Program-made: the position numbers and the translations under genes
Notes under the pieces: model-generated
Told to the model about the DNA's origin: nothing
The model's database searches: none
What the model saw: only the letters and a program-made list of their open reading frames with translations
NCBI RefSeq assembly: GCF_004010155.1
Contig: NZ_RRYH01000004.1
Coordinates: 1 to 32,737, forward strand
Direction of reading: 5' to 3'
From: Solirhodobacter olei
GTDB lineage: Bacteria; Pseudomonadota; Alphaproteobacteria; Rhodobacterales; Rhodobacteraceae
DNA length: 32,737 nt
Part shown: in pieces, positions 23,146-31,008 of the stretch
How positions within the stretch are numbered: position 1 is the first letter of the stretch
Layout of the letters: every line of letters starts with the position of its first letter

Positions 23146-23201
23146 ATCGCCGCCGGAACGGCTTCGCCTGAAGGCTTCGATCGCCGCGTCCGGCGCCTCC
23201 G

Positions 23202-23231
23202 CCGGCCTGACCCGGCCTGATCCGGCCTATT
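23202..23231. repeat. Three 10-bp tandem repeats at the LysR 3' end
   Basis: CCGGCCTGAC, CCGGCCTGAT and CCGGCCTATT follow each other directly, the last covering the LysR stop codon. Probably a slippage product with no evident function. Confidence 0.6.
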
Positions 23232-24105
23232 CCGCGGCAAGCACCTGGGCCGGGCCGTCGCTATAGGCGCAGCGCAGCTGGGCGGCCAGGGCCTCGGCCA
23301 CCCGGCCGGCACCCGCGCCACGGGTATACATCGCGATGCGGATGCGGCCGAGGTCGGGCAGCGCGTTTCCGCCCTCGATCACGGCGCAGCCCTGCGGCAC
23401 CGCCCATCGCAGCCGCGCCGTCACCGCAAGATCGGCCGCCGCCGTCGCCCCCATGACCTCGCAATTACGCCCGGAGGAGCCCATCTCCCAGGCGATCCCG
23501 GCCTGCTCCAGCGCGGCGAGCGCCAGAGGGCGGAAGATGCACTGCTCCTCGAGCGCCAGCCGCAGCGGGCGTTGTTGCCAGGCGCAGCCGCCCTCTGCGC
23601 CGACCCAGACCAGGTCGCATTCGGTCAGCACCTCGGCCGCGGGGTCGGGGCGATCCTCGGTGGTCAGGATCACATCGTATTCGCCCTTGGCGAAGCCCTC
23701 GCGCAGGCCGTTGGTGTAGTTCGAGATCAGCGTGATGCGGGTGCGCGGAAACTCCCGCGCCAGCCGCTTCAGAACGCCCGGGATATGCGGATAGACGATG
23801 TCATCGGGTACGCCGAGGCGCAGCTCGCCGCAGCACGCCTCGTCGCTCAGCCGCGCCAGCAGTTCATCGTTCAGCGCCAGCATCCGGCGGGCGTAGCTGA
23901 GCACCTGCTCGCCCTCCCCGCTCATCGTCAGCTTGCGCCCGCCGCGATGGAAAAGCGCCCGCCCCATCGCCTCCTCCAGCCGCTTGACCTGCATAGAGAC
24001 GGCCGATTGCGTCAGGTTCAGAACCCCCGCCGCCTTGGTCACCCCGCCGCATTCGGCCACGGCGACGAAGGCGCGCAGGGCGGTCATGTCGAGGTTGCGG
24101 GCCAT
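23227..24105 (-). CDS. LysR-family transcriptional regulator
   Basis: The 292-residue protein has the LysR winged helix-turn-helix (about residues 5-64, GVTKAAGVLNLTQSAVSMQVKRLEE) and the two-lobed effector domain (about 90-285). The effector is unknown. AGGAG precedes the ATG with good spacing. It is divergent from the DUF1127 gene 124 bases away; the two are often neighbours in Rhodobacteraceae, and an imperfect palindrome lies in the gap, so it probably controls itself and the DUF1127 gene. Its last codon lies in a run of 10-bp repeats. Confidence 0.9.
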   Translation of the reverse strand: MARNLDMTALRAFVAVAECGGVTKAAGVLNLTQSAVSMQVKRLEEAMGRALFHRGGRKLTMSGEGEQVLSYARRMLALNDELLARLSDEACCGELRLGVPDDIVYPHIPGVLKRLAREFPRTRITLISNYTNGLREGFAKGEYDVILTTEDRPDPAAEVLTECDLVWVGAEGGCAWQQRPLRLALEEQCIFRPLALAALEQAGIAWEMGSSGRNCEVMGATAAADLAVTARLRWAVPQGCAVIEGGNALPDLGRIRIAMYTRGAGAGRVAEALAAQLRCAYSDGPAQVLAAE

Positions 24106-24135
24106 ATCGCGACTCCTGATCGGTCACGTCATAAA

Positions 24136-24152
24136 CATTCGTTTTACAAATG
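24136..24152. promoter_or_regulatory. Candidate LysR operator
   Basis: CATTCG and CAAATG form an imperfect inverted repeat (five of six pairs) around TTTTA in the LysR-DUF1127 gap. The 17-bp size suits the inverted repeat usual for LysR sites. No second site was identified. Confidence 0.45.
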
Positions 24153-24229
24153 AACCGCAAAAGCCGATCTGGATCAAGCATGGAAATGAAGTGAAGGCCA
24201 GTCATCACGGATCGGAAAGGATACTCCCG

Positions 24230-24421
24230 ATGTTCGCCGCTCTCACCCGCCCCCGCCCCGGCCCGATTGCCCGGTTTTTTGCCCGCCGCCGGATGCGGCG
24301 CGAGCTGGCCCATATGGCCAGCCTGGAGGATCGCCTGCTGAGCGACGTGGGCCTGACCCGCGAAACGGCGCGCGAAATCCAGCTGCCGAAATGGGACGCC
24401 CCGGCGCATTGGCGCGTATGA
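24230..24421 (+). CDS. DUF1127 micro-protein
   Basis: The 63-residue basic protein has an Arg-rich N-terminal half (RPRPG, FFARRRMRREL) and the DUF1127 core, LEDRLLSDVGLTRETAREI. Some DUF1127 proteins bind RNA; CcaF1 of Rhodobacter sphaeroides does so and acts in small-RNA maturation and turnover under stress, as I recall. Whether this one does is inference. GGAAAGGA lies before the ATG. It is divergent from the LysR gene and precedes a heat-shock-type promoter and BI-1 gene, which fits a stress context. Confidence 0.9.
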   Translation: MFAALTRPRPGPIARFFARRRMRRELAHMASLEDRLLSDVGLTRETAREIQLPKWDAPAHWRV

Positions 24422-24475
24422 AACGCCGATCAAGTCATTGTTTCTTGTCGCGAAGTCCGTTTTCGGCATCGCCTG

Positions 24476-24504
24476 CTTGAAATGTCTCGCCAGCTTCCCG
24501 ATAT
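24476..24504 (+). promoter_or_regulatory. Heat-shock (RpoH) type promoter of the BI-1 gene
   Basis: CTTGAAA (24476-24482) and CCCGATAT (24497-24504) are separated by 14 bases, close to the sigma-32 consensus CTTGAAA-N(13-15)-CCCCATNT with one mismatch in the -10. The expected start near 24511 leaves a leader of about 57 bases with a small GCCC-GAA-GGGC hairpin. Confidence 0.65.
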
Positions 24505-24567
24505 TGCCAGACAAGAGGTGTCGCCCGAAGGGCGGTGCCTTTCAGGAACGCAATGAGGAGGCGTCAG

Positions 24568-25290
24568 ATGGCAGACTATGAGACGATCCGCACCAGCCGC
24601 GCCGGCGCGCGCGGCGTGCAGATCGACGAGGGCCTGCGGGCCCATATGAACAAGGTCTATGGGCTGATGTCGGGGGCCATGGCGGTCACCGCGGTCGTCG
24701 CCTACGGGGTCGGCACAAATCCGGCGCTGCTGCAGGCGATCTTCGGCTCGCCGCTGCGCTGGGTCGTGATGTTCGCACCGCTGGTCGTGGTCTTCGGCTT
24801 CGGCGCGATGGTGAACCGGCTTTCGCTCGGCACCGCGCAGGGGATTTTCTTCCTCTTCGCCGCGCTGATGGGCCTGTCGCTCAGCTTCATCTTCGCCGTC
24901 TATACCGGCATCTCGATCGCGCAGACCTTCCTGGTAACCGCGATCTCCTTCGCGGGGCTCAGCCTTTACGGCTACACCACGAAGCGCGACCTGACGGGCA
25001 TGGGCACCTTCCTGATGATGGGGGTGATCGGGCTCGTGGTGGCGATGCTGGTCAACATCTTCCTGCAGTCGGCGGCGGTGACCTTCGCGGTCTCGGTCCT
25101 CGGCGTTCTGATCTTCGCCGGCCTGACCGCCTACGACACCCAGAACATCAAGTCGATGTATCTCCAGATGGCCCATTCGGGCGACAAGGAATGGCTCGGC
25201 AAGTCCGCCATCATGGGCGCGCTGCAGCTCTACCTCGACTTCATCAACATGTTCATGTTCCTGCTGCAGTTCATGGGCAACCGCAACTGA
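24568..25290 (+). CDS. Bax inhibitor-1 / YccA family membrane protein
   Basis: The 240-residue protein has seven hydrophobic segments and the BI-1 hallmarks, including LTAYDTQNIKSMY near residue 190 and a final LYLDFINMFMFLLQF. The family includes E. coli YccA, which modulates the FtsH protease, and TMBIM-type proton-sensitive calcium leak proteins. GAGGAGG precedes the ATG. A heat-shock-type promoter upstream fits a link with FtsH and membrane protein quality control. A strong terminator follows, so the gene is a single unit. Confidence 0.92.
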   Translation: MADYETIRTSRAGARGVQIDEGLRAHMNKVYGLMSGAMAVTAVVAYGVGTNPALLQAIFGSPLRWVVMFAPLVVVFGFGAMVNRLSLGTAQGIFFLFAALMGLSLSFIFAVYTGISIAQTFLVTAISFAGLSLYGYTTKRDLTGMGTFLMMGVIGLVVAMLVNIFLQSAAVTFAVSVLGVLIFAGLTAYDTQNIKSMYLQMAHSGDKEWLGKSAIMGALQLYLDFINMFMFLLQFMGNRN

Positions 25291-25314
25291 TCCGATCATT
25301 GGTCGACGGATTGG

Positions 25315-25347
25315 GGGCCGGTGGGAAACCACCGGCCCGTTTCGTTT
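25315..25347 (+). terminator. Intrinsic terminator of the BI-1 gene
   Basis: GGGCCGGTGG and CCACCGGCCC form perfect 10-bp arms around a GAAA tetraloop, followed by GTTTCGTTTT. It is the most canonical terminator in the window. Confidence 0.93.
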
Positions 25348-25565
25348 TCGGGGGGGCAGCCCACGCATCCCGGCTCAAGCAGGGCGCGTGCCTGCCCGCG
25401 GGGTGGCGCCTCGGGGCATCAGAGCTTCGCCATTTATGGTCGCCATGTCCTGCCTGAGCTGGAACGTCGCGCGGGGTGAGAAAGCGCCAGCCCGTCCGGG
25501 CGGGCAGGCGCTCGCCCTGCGCCTTCGGCGCGCACCGGGCGCAACAGGCCCCAGCCCCGCCGCCC
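25348..25565. other. Unassigned gap with a strong inverted repeat
   Basis: No convincing gene lies here, although frames are open on both strands. GCGCC-A-GCCCG (25484-25494) pairs with CGGGC-A-GGCGC (25501-25511) apart from an A-A mismatch and could end the leftward GNAT transcript. A stretch near 25430-25475 is less GC-rich; no known RNA family is recognised. Confidence 0.4.
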
Positions 25566-26051
25566 TCACAGCTCCCGCACCATCCGCTCCGCCGGAAAGC
25601 TGATGCCGGCCGCCAGCGGCACCTCCACCGGCCCCAGGGCGACGAAGCCGATGGCGGCATAGAACGGCACCGCATTGCGCGTGGCGAGGCAGTCGAGCCG
25701 CCTCACCCCTGCCGCAGCCGCCGCCTCGATCACGCGCGACAGGATCGCACGGCCGACGCCGAGGCGCAGATAATCGGGGGCCGTCGCGACATGCCGCACC
25801 TCCGCCGCCTCTCCCGCGCCGGCCGACCAGCCACCGGCCCCGATGATCCGCCCGCCCTCGCCCAGCGCCACGTAATAGCGCCCCGAGCCCACCAGACGCG
25901 GATTGACCCGGGCGAAGCGCGGCACGGCAAGAACGCGGATGGAGGGCGGATAGGCCTCCTTCAGGAGGCGCGGGAAGCTGCGGGCCATGACAGCGTCAAT
26001 CGCGGCCATGTCGGCCGGTTCGGCAGGACGCACGGTCAGGGTTCCGGTCAT
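25566..26051 (-). CDS. GNAT-family N-acetyltransferase
   Basis: The 161-residue protein has the GNAT fold. The acetyl-CoA pyrophosphate loop is YLRLGVGRAIL near residues 94-104, preceded by the strand VRHVATAPD, and the C-terminal strands include FYAAIGFVALGP. The substrate is unknown. The ribosome site is weak (CATCCCGGC). It lies downstream of rpmG on the same strand, but the strong rpmG terminator separates them, so a promoter should lie in the roughly 65 bases between. Confidence 0.88.
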   Translation of the reverse strand: MTGTLTVRPAEPADMAAIDAVMARSFPRLLKEAYPPSIRVLAVPRFARVNPRLVGSGRYYVALGEGGRIIGAGGWSAGAGEAAEVRHVATAPDYLRLGVGRAILSRVIEAAAAAGVRRLDCLATRNAVPFYAAIGFVALGPVEVPLAAGISFPAERMVREL

Positions 26052-26117
26052 GCCGGGATGCTAGCGCGGCACGGCCAGCGGGCAAGGCCCCTGCACCGCA
26101 CCGAACCCCGGAAACGC

Positions 26118-26142
26118 AAAAGGCCGCGCCCAAGGCACGGCC
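26118..26142 (-). terminator. Intrinsic terminator of rpmG
   Basis: In the leftward transcript GGCCGTGCC pairs with GGCGCGGCC around TTG, with one G-U pair, followed by TTTT. A standard intrinsic terminator. Confidence 0.88.
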
Positions 26143-26169
26143 CCCGCATATTCCGTCGGACAGGCGATC

Positions 26170-26337
26170 TTACTTGATCTTGCCTTCCTTGTATTCGACA
26201 TGCTTGCGCGCGACCGGATCGTATTTGTTCACGGTCATCTTCTCGGTCATGGTCCGGGCGTTCTTCTTGGTCACGTAGAAATGCCCGGTGCCCGCCGAGG
26301 AGTTCAGACGGATCTTGATCGTCGTCGGCTTCGCCAT
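26170..26337 (-). CDS. rpmG: 50S ribosomal protein L33
   Basis: The 55-residue basic protein ([20 protein letters not shown], with a C-terminal VEYKEGKIK) is L33 of the large ribosomal subunit. It lacks the Cys pairs of the zinc-binding version, as is usual in proteobacteria. AGGAG is correctly placed before the ATG at 26337; the longer open frame runs into the promoter. It is a single-gene unit with its own promoter and terminator, placed just downstream of the RNase P RNA gene. Confidence 0.96.
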   Translation of the reverse strand: MAKPTTIKIRLNSSAGTGHFYVTKKNARTMTEKMTVNKYDPVARKHVEYKEGKIK

Positions 26338-26404
26338 TGTAATTTCTCCTGCGGCGTTCTCGTGCGGCCAGAGCCTCGGCCCCGGCGAAATCCTTGAAGC
26401 CCGC

Positions 26405-26432
26405 CTTTTACTCGGGCACGGGGCGGAGTCAA
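26405..26432 (-). promoter_or_regulatory. Sigma-70 promoter of rpmG
   Basis: Read leftward, TTGACT (26432-26427) and TAAAAG (26410-26405) are separated by 16 bases. The start would be near 26398, giving a leader of about 60 bases. Confidence 0.6.
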
Positions 26433-26436
26433 CCGC

Positions 26437-26458
26437 AAAAACCCTGCCCGGGCCAAGG
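26437..26458 (-). terminator. Probable rnpB terminator
   Basis: In the leftward transcript a short CCTTG/CAGGG stem with a GC-rich loop precedes TTTTT, about 50 bases past the mature 3' end of the RNase P RNA and directly before the rpmG -35 box. Confidence 0.4.
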
Positions 26459-26508
26459 CGTGACCGGCGGCCCCGGAAGCACCCCTGAGAGGGCCCTTGG
26501 GAAGCCAT

Positions 26509-26894
26509 GCGCGGATGGCCTGTAAGCCGGATTCTGTCCGGGGGTTCGCACCCCCTGGACGGCCATTCCTCTGCGCCCGCCGTTGCCGACGGGCTCTAGC
26601 TGCCAACCCGGGCCCCTGGGCTGAAGCGTCCCTGCGGATCCGGATCGCTCCGGCCGCGCGGGGCCCCTATTCGGCATTGCTCCCGGTGGGGCTTGCCATG
26701 CCGGTCCTGTTGCCAGTCCCGCGGTGGGCTCTTGCCCCACCGTTTCACCCTTGCCGCCGCCCGAAGGCGCAGGCGGTCTCTTCTCTGTGGCGCTTTCCCT
26801 CGGGTTTCCCCGGCCGGGCGTTACCCGGCACCGTTGCTTCATGGAGTCCGGACTTTCCTCGGGGTCGCCCCCGCGGCCGTCCAGCCATCCGCGC
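26509..26894 (-). ncRNA. rnpB: RNase P RNA (bacterial type A)
   Basis: This RNA is the catalytic subunit of RNase P, which removes the 5' leader of precursor tRNAs. The universally conserved GAGGAAAGTCCGGACTCC occurs at 26860-26843 and the 3' conserved AGAATCCGGCTTA at 26535-26523. The two ends, GCGCGGATGGC and GCCATCCGCGC, pair to form helix P1, which fixes the boundaries to within a few bases and gives about 386 nt, a normal length. GGTGCCGGGTAACGCCCGGC and GGGGAAACCC stem-loops are also recognisable. Its promoter overlaps the end of the amidase gene. Open frames crossing the RNA on both strands are spurious. Confidence 0.97.
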
Positions 26895-26901
26895 GGGCGC
26901 A

Positions 26902-26930
26902 GAGTTAGGCGCTCGCCGCGCCCCGGTCAA
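26902..26930 (-). promoter_or_regulatory. rnpB promoter inside the amidase gene end
   Basis: Read leftward, TTGACC (26930-26925) and TAACTC (26907-26902) are 17 bases apart. The predicted start, seven bases on, coincides with the 5' end set by helix P1. The TAA of the -10 is the stop codon of the amidase gene. Confidence 0.65.
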
Positions 26931-27591
26931 TGCCGAAGCGCAGGGCCAGGTCAAGCGCCAGGGCCGCATCCACTGCGTCGCGCGGCCCAGACGCCCAGGG
27001 CCGGAACCGCAACCGGAAGGCGGAGAGGATCAGCGCCTCCGGCACCTCAGGATAACCGAACGCCCGCGCCGCCGCCTCGAACCCCTCCGGGTCGGCCTCG
27101 GCCCCTACGTCCGCCCCGGGCCAGACCGACAGTCCTGCCCGCGCCAGCCGGCGCCAGTCGAAGCGGGGACCCGGGTCGACCTTGCGCGCCGGCGCCATGT
27201 CGGAATGGGCGATGACACCCTCGGGCGGGATCGCCCAGCGGTCCATGATCTCCGCCATCAGCCCCTCCAGCACGCGCATCTGCGGCTCGGGGAAGGGATG
27301 GCCGGCGGTGTTCGCAAGCTCGATCCCGATGGAACGGGAATTGATGTCGCCGAGGCCCCACCAGCTGCCCGCCCCGGCATGCCAGGCGCGCTGCTCCTCC
27401 TCCACCAGCTGCAGGACCTCTCCGCCCTCGCTGACAAGATAATGGGCAGAGACTTCCGCCGCCGGGTCGCAGAGCTTCTCAAGCGCCGCGGCCGCGCTCT
27501 CCATCCCAGTGTAATGCAGGACGATCAGCGAAGGCCGCAGCCCGTCCCGCCGCTCGCCGAAATTCGGCGAGGGATGCGGGACGGCGCGCAT
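26905..27591 (-). CDS. AmpD-type N-acetylmuramoyl-L-alanine amidase
   Basis: The 228-residue protein is an amidase_2 zinc enzyme that cleaves the bond between muramic acid and L-alanine in cell-wall fragments. Zinc ligands are His26 (VLHYTGM), His129 (IAHSDMAP) and Asp139 (VDPGPRF), with Lys137 and Glu91 (GIELAN) as likely catalytic partners. No signal peptide is seen, so it is probably a cytoplasmic AmpD acting in muropeptide recycling rather than an AmiD lipoprotein. Its ATG follows the stop codon of the upstream lipoprotein gene with no intervening base (TGA-ATG). Its own stop forms part of the rnpB promoter. Confidence 0.9.
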   Translation of the reverse strand: MRAVPHPSPNFGERRDGLRPSLIVLHYTGMESAAAALEKLCDPAAEVSAHYLVSEGGEVLQLVEEEQRAWHAGAGSWWGLGDINSRSIGIELANTAGHPFPEPQMRVLEGLMAEIMDRWAIPPEGVIAHSDMAPARKVDPGPRFDWRRLARAGLSVWPGADVGAEADPEGFEAAARAFGYPEVPEALILSAFRLRFRPWASGPRDAVDAALALDLALRFGIDRGAASA

Positions 27592-28227
27592 TCAGGGCTG
27601 GTCGTGGCGCAGCGGCGCCGGATCCCAGGCGCAGGCGTAACCGTCGCCATCGGGGTCGAGCCCCAGCGGATCGCGCCGCGGGCCGCCATGTTCGAGGAAG
27701 GCGATCTGCGCCAGGTCGGACGAGGCATACCGGCCACAGGCCCGTTCATAGGCGGCCTTGCCGGAGAGCAGCGAGAAGCGCTTGTAGATCTGATGGCCCA
27801 CCGGGTTCGTCGTGCTCAGCGCGTAGCTGACCAAGTTCGGCCCCATGTTCGAGGGCGCCTGCGGCAGCGGCTTCGGCGGGATGATCTTGTATTCCTGCCG
27901 CATCAGCTTCAGCCGCGCGGCGTCCTGCGCGATCGAGACCCGATCCTTCACCGCGTTGAAATTCTGCTCGTCCGAGATCGCCGCCCGGTTTTCTTTCGGG
28001 ATGGTGATCAGCTTGCCGTTGCTGTCGTATTCCAGCTCGCTCTGCACCGACTTGATCCCGGCCGGCGCATCGCCGCCGCGCGGGCGGTCGGGATTCTCGA
28101 TCCCGCTGCCGCCAGCCTGGCTGGTCGCCTGCTTCATCACCGCGCCATAGCTCGTCCCGGAATCGGGCACCCGGGCGCCGCACGCCGAAAGCGCAAGCAT
28201 TGCCACAACCGGAATAGTCCACCGCAT
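27592..28227 (-). CDS. Lipoprotein with Excalibur-like calcium-binding end
   Basis: The 211-residue protein has a lipoprotein signal (LALSAC, lipidated Cys16), a low-complexity stretch, a middle region of unknown fold and a C-terminal segment DPLGLDPDGDGYACAWDP. The DxDxDGxxC pattern with an earlier Cys (RACGRY) matches the Excalibur extracellular calcium-binding motif. GAGGA lies before the ATG. It abuts the amidase gene without a gap, suggesting a joint role at the cell wall, though this is inference. Confidence 0.8.
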   Translation of the reverse strand: MRWTIPVVAMLALSACGARVPDSGTSYGAVMKQATSQAGGSGIENPDRPRGGDAPAGIKSVQSELEYDSNGKLITIPKENRAAISDEQNFNAVKDRVSIAQDAARLKLMRQEYKIIPPKPLPQAPSNMGPNLVSYALSTTNPVGHQIYKRFSLLSGKAAYERACGRYASSDLAQIAFLEHGGPRRDPLGLDPDGDGYACAWDPAPLRHDQP

Positions 28228-28259
28228 CGCTGGTCCTCAATCCTGTCCCGTCGGGCGCC

Positions 28260-29747
28260 TTACCACCATTTCGCGGGTTTGGAAACGAAACCGGCGGAAC
28301 GCTCCAGCACGTGCGCGTGATTCAGCAGATCGGCCTCGGCCCAGGGCCGCCCGATCAGCTGCAGCCCCAGGGGCAGGCCCTTCTGGTCCACCCCGGTCGG
28401 CACCGCGATCCCCGGCAGCCCGGCAAGGTTCACCGTCACCGTGAAAACGTCGTTGAGATACATCGCGACCGGATCCGCATCCGCCATCTCACCCAGCCCG
28501 AAGGCGGAGGAGGGCGTCGCCGGCGTCAGGATCGCATCGATGCCTTGGGCGAAGACATCCTCGAAATCCTTCTTGATCAGCGCCCGCACCTTCCGCGCGC
28601 GGTTGTAATAGGCGTCGTAGAACCCGGCGGAAAGCACGTAGGTTCCGATCATCACCCGGCGCTGGACCTCCTTGCCGAAGCCCTCGGCCCGGGTCTTCTC
28701 GTACATCTCGGTGATGCCGTCGCCCTGGGCGAGCCGGGCGCGGTGGCCGTAGCGCACCCCGTCATAGCGCGCGAGGTTGGAAGAGGCCTCCGCCGGCGCG
28801 ATGACGTAATAGGCCGGCAGGGCGTATTTGGTGTGCGGCAGCGAGATATCGACGATCTCGGCGCCCGCGTCGCTCAGCATCTCCGCGCCCTGGTGCCAGA
28901 GCGCCTCGATCTCGGAGGGCATGCCCTCCATGCGGTATTCCTTCGGAATGCCGATCTTCTTGCCGCGGATGTCGCCGGTCAGCGCCGCCTCGAAATCCGG
29001 CACCGGGATCTCGGCCGAGGTCGAATCCTTGGGGTCCTCGCCCGCCATCGCCTGCAGCATGATCGCCGCGTCGCGCACCGTCTTCGTCATCGGTCCAGCC
29101 TGGTCGAGGCTGGAGGCGAAGGCGATGATCCCCCAGCGAGAGACCCGGCCATAGGTCGGCTTCAGTCCGACGATCCCGGTGAAGGCCGCCGGCTGGCGGA
29201 TCGAGCCGCCGGTGTCCGTCCCGGTCGCCGCCAGGCACAGATCGGCCGCCACCGCCGCCGCCGACCCGCCGGACGAGCCGCCCGGGGTCAGCGGCGTCGC
29301 GTCATTGCCGCGCCGCCAAGGGTTCACGGCGTTGCCGTAGGTCGAGGTCTCGTTCGACGAGCCCATGGCGAACTCGTCCATGTTCAGCTTGCCGAGCATC
29401 ACCGCGCCGGCCCCGAACAGCCGCGAAGTGACGGTGGATTCGTATTCCGGCTTGAAGCCTTCGAGGATGGCAGAGGCCGCCTGGCTCGGCACCCCCTTGG
29501 TGCAGAAAAGATCCTTGATCCCCAGCGGGATGCCGCACATCGCCGGCGCCTCGCCTGCCTGGATCCGCGCATCGGCCGCGCGCGCCTGCTCCAGCGCGAT
29601 CTCCGGCGTCGGATGCACGAAGGCATTGAGCGCGGAGGCCGCGTCCATCGCCGTCATGCAGGCCATCGTCAGGTCGACCGAGGTCGCCTCGCCCTTCCGC
29701 AGCGCATCGCGCGCCTCGGCGATCGTCAGTTCGTTCAGCCCGCTCAT
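28260..29747 (-). CDS. gatA: Glutamyl/aspartyl-tRNA amidotransferase subunit A
   Basis: The 495-residue amidase subunit releases ammonia from glutamine for converting Glu-tRNA(Gln) and Asp-tRNA(Asn) to the cognate amidated forms in the GatCAB complex. The Ser-cisSer-Lys triad is Lys78 ([10 protein letters not shown]), Ser158 (GGSSGGS) and Ser182 ([11 protein letters not shown]), with the expected 24-residue spacing between the two serines. The start overlaps the gatC stop as ATGA. gatB is not in the window. A longer in-frame opening upstream is spurious. Confidence 0.96.
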   Translation of the reverse strand: MSGLNELTIAEARDALRKGEATSVDLTMACMTAMDAASALNAFVHPTPEIALEQARAADARIQAGEAPAMCGIPLGIKDLFCTKGVPSQAASAILEGFKPEYESTVTSRLFGAGAVMLGKLNMDEFAMGSSNETSTYGNAVNPWRRGNDATPLTPGGSSGGSAAAVAADLCLAATGTDTGGSIRQPAAFTGIVGLKPTYGRVSRWGIIAFASSLDQAGPMTKTVRDAAIMLQAMAGEDPKDSTSAEIPVPDFEAALTGDIRGKKIGIPKEYRMEGMPSEIEALWHQGAEMLSDAGAEIVDISLPHTKYALPAYYVIAPAEASSNLARYDGVRYGHRARLAQGDGITEMYEKTRAEGFGKEVQRRVMIGTYVLSAGFYDAYYNRARKVRALIKKDFEDVFAQGIDAILTPATPSSAFGLGEMADADPVAMYLNDVFTVTVNLAGLPGIAVPTGVDQKGLPLGLQLIGRPWAEADLLNHAHVLERSAGFVSKPAKWW

Positions 29748-30031
29748 TCGACCACCTTCGGCACGGCAAAGAAGCCTTCGCGCGCATCCGGCGCGTTTTT
29801 GAGGACCTCGGCCTGGATATCGCCATCCGTCACCACGTCGGCGCGGCGCTTCAGCCGCATCGGCGTGACCGAGACCATCGGCTCGACCCCCTCGACATCG
29901 ACCTCGTTCAGCTCTTCCATGAAGGTCAGTATGCCGGAGAGCTCGCCCGCCAGCGCGGGCAGCTCCTCCTCCTCGACGCGGATGCGGGCCAGGTGGGCCA
30001 CGCGGCGCGCGGTTTCGATGTCGATCGACAT
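29744..30031 (-). CDS. gatC: Glutamyl/aspartyl-tRNA amidotransferase subunit C
   Basis: The 95-residue GatC stabilises GatA within GatCAB. It has the family core, [17 protein letters not shown] at the start and [14 protein letters not shown] near residue 60, and ends FFAVPKVVE. The start at 30031 (MSIDIETA) was chosen over an ATG four codons upstream because GGAG lies at the right distance. It overlaps gatA by four bases. It is divergent from the MBL-fold hydrolase gene, sharing a 158-base gap. Confidence 0.95.
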   Translation of the reverse strand: MSIDIETARRVAHLARIRVEEEELPALAGELSGILTFMEELNEVDVEGVEPMVSVTPMRLKRRADVVTDGDIQAEVLKNAPDAREGFFAVPKVVE

Positions 30032-30189
30032 ATGGGGCTCCAAATCCGGGTTCGGGACCGTTTATCGCCGCGCGGGCGGGGCTGCAAGCATCTGGCGCCC
30101 CGCGCCCGGCGGCCACGGCACCGCGAGGGGCATTTCCTTCCGCCCGCCACGCCCTACACTCTGCCCGGACCAGACACGGAGGACATCCC

Positions 30190-30885
30190 ATGAAAATCAC
30201 CTGGCTCGGCCATTCCGGCTTCCGCATCGAGATCGAGGACGCGGTGCTGCTCGTCGATCCCTGGCTCACGGGCAACCCGATGTTCCCCGCCGACCGGCGG
30301 GCGGAGGCACTGGCCGGCGCAACCCATATCCTCATCACCCACGGCCATGGCGACCATACCGGCGACACGGTGCCGATCGCCAAGGAACTCGGCCTCCCGG
30401 TCGCGGGCATCTACGATCTGATCAGCTGGTGGCAGGCCAAGGAGGGGATCGAGGGGATCGGCTTCAACAAGGGCGGCACGGTCGACCTCGGCGGCGCCAA
30501 GGTGACCATGGTGAACGCCACCCATTCCTCCTCCGTCGGCGGCGAGAACGGCGCCCCGGTCTATGTCGGCCACGAATCGGGCTACATGATCGAGGGCGAG
30601 GGCCACACGATCTACCTGACCGGCGATACCGACGTGATGGCCGACATGAAGGTCTTCAACGACCTCCACGCCCCCGACATCGGCATCCTCTGCGCCGGCG
30701 GGCATTTCACCATGGACATGAAGCGCGCGGCCTATGCGGCGAAGACCTTCTTCAACTTCAAGACGGTCATCCCCTGCCACTACCGCACCTTCCCGCTCCT
30801 CGCCCAGAACGCCGACGCGCTGAAGGCGGCGCTGCCGGGCGTGAACGTGATCGAGCCCGATGTCCTGAAGCCAATCGAGATCTGA
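30190..30885 (+). CDS. Metal-dependent hydrolase, MBL fold (UPF0173 family)
   Basis: The 231-residue protein is a short metallo-beta-lactamase-fold hydrolase. The metal motif [10 protein letters not shown] gives His51, His53, Asp55 and His56, with further ligands expected in YLTGDTDV and the C-terminal IPCHYRTFP. This pattern is that of the UPF0173 (YtkL-like) family, whose physiological substrate is unknown. GGAGGA is placed before the ATG. It is read opposite to gatCA and is followed by a long hairpin. Confidence 0.9.
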   Translation: MKITWLGHSGFRIEIEDAVLLVDPWLTGNPMFPADRRAEALAGATHILITHGHGDHTGDTVPIAKELGLPVAGIYDLISWWQAKEGIEGIGFNKGGTVDLGGAKVTMVNATHSSSVGGENGAPVYVGHESGYMIEGEGHTIYLTGDTDVMADMKVFNDLHAPDIGILCAGGHFTMDMKRAAYAAKTFFNFKTVIPCHYRTFPLLAQNADALKAALPGVNVIEPDVLKPIEI

Positions 30886-30920
30886 GGGCTGCTTGCCGGG
30901 GGCCCGGCCCCCAGACCACC

Positions 30921-30976
30921 GGGATATTTCCGGACAGAAAGAGAGGGGCTTCCCATTTTCTGTCTGCAAATATCCC
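30921..30976. repeat. Long intergenic hairpin with GGGATATTT/AAATATCCC ends
   Basis: Outer 9-bp arms GGGATATTT and AAATATCCC and inner arms GACAGAAA (30933-30940) and TTTCTGTC (30957-30964) enclose a loop with a small GGG-GCTT-CCC stem. It lies between convergent genes and probably ends both transcripts. The plan resembles the element at 19302-19358. Confidence 0.78.
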
Positions 30977-31008
30977 ACGGGGGTCCGGAGGTGTGAAACC
31001 CCCGGCGC

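Larger units (their letters stand above)
22864..23226. other. Long regulatory gap between XRE and LysR genes
   Basis: These 363 bases contain no convincing gene and are richer in A and T than their surroundings in the first 290 bases. They hold, from left to right, the sigma-54 promoter, a CtrA-like site, a TTTGCAAA box, a 17-bp palindrome and three 10-bp tandem repeats beside the LysR stop. A 35-codon GTG frame at 23064-23171 has GGAGAG upstream but no recognisable product. The left part serves the XRE gene; what the right part serves is unclear. Confidence 0.6.

Noticed and set aside
23064-23171. A 35-codon GTG frame in the gap between the XRE and LysR genes
   Set aside because: It has GGAGAG about ten bases upstream but contains the palindrome and TTTGCAAA box, which better explain the conserved-looking sequence; no recognisable product.
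25388-25603. A 71-codon rightward frame and a leftward frame after the BI-1 terminator
   Set aside because: Both lack ribosome sites and overlap the GNAT end or a strong inverted repeat.
26497-28320. A 607-codon rightward frame across RNase P RNA and the amidase
   Set aside because: It crosses a structured RNA and two clear genes on the other strand; composition is not protein-like.
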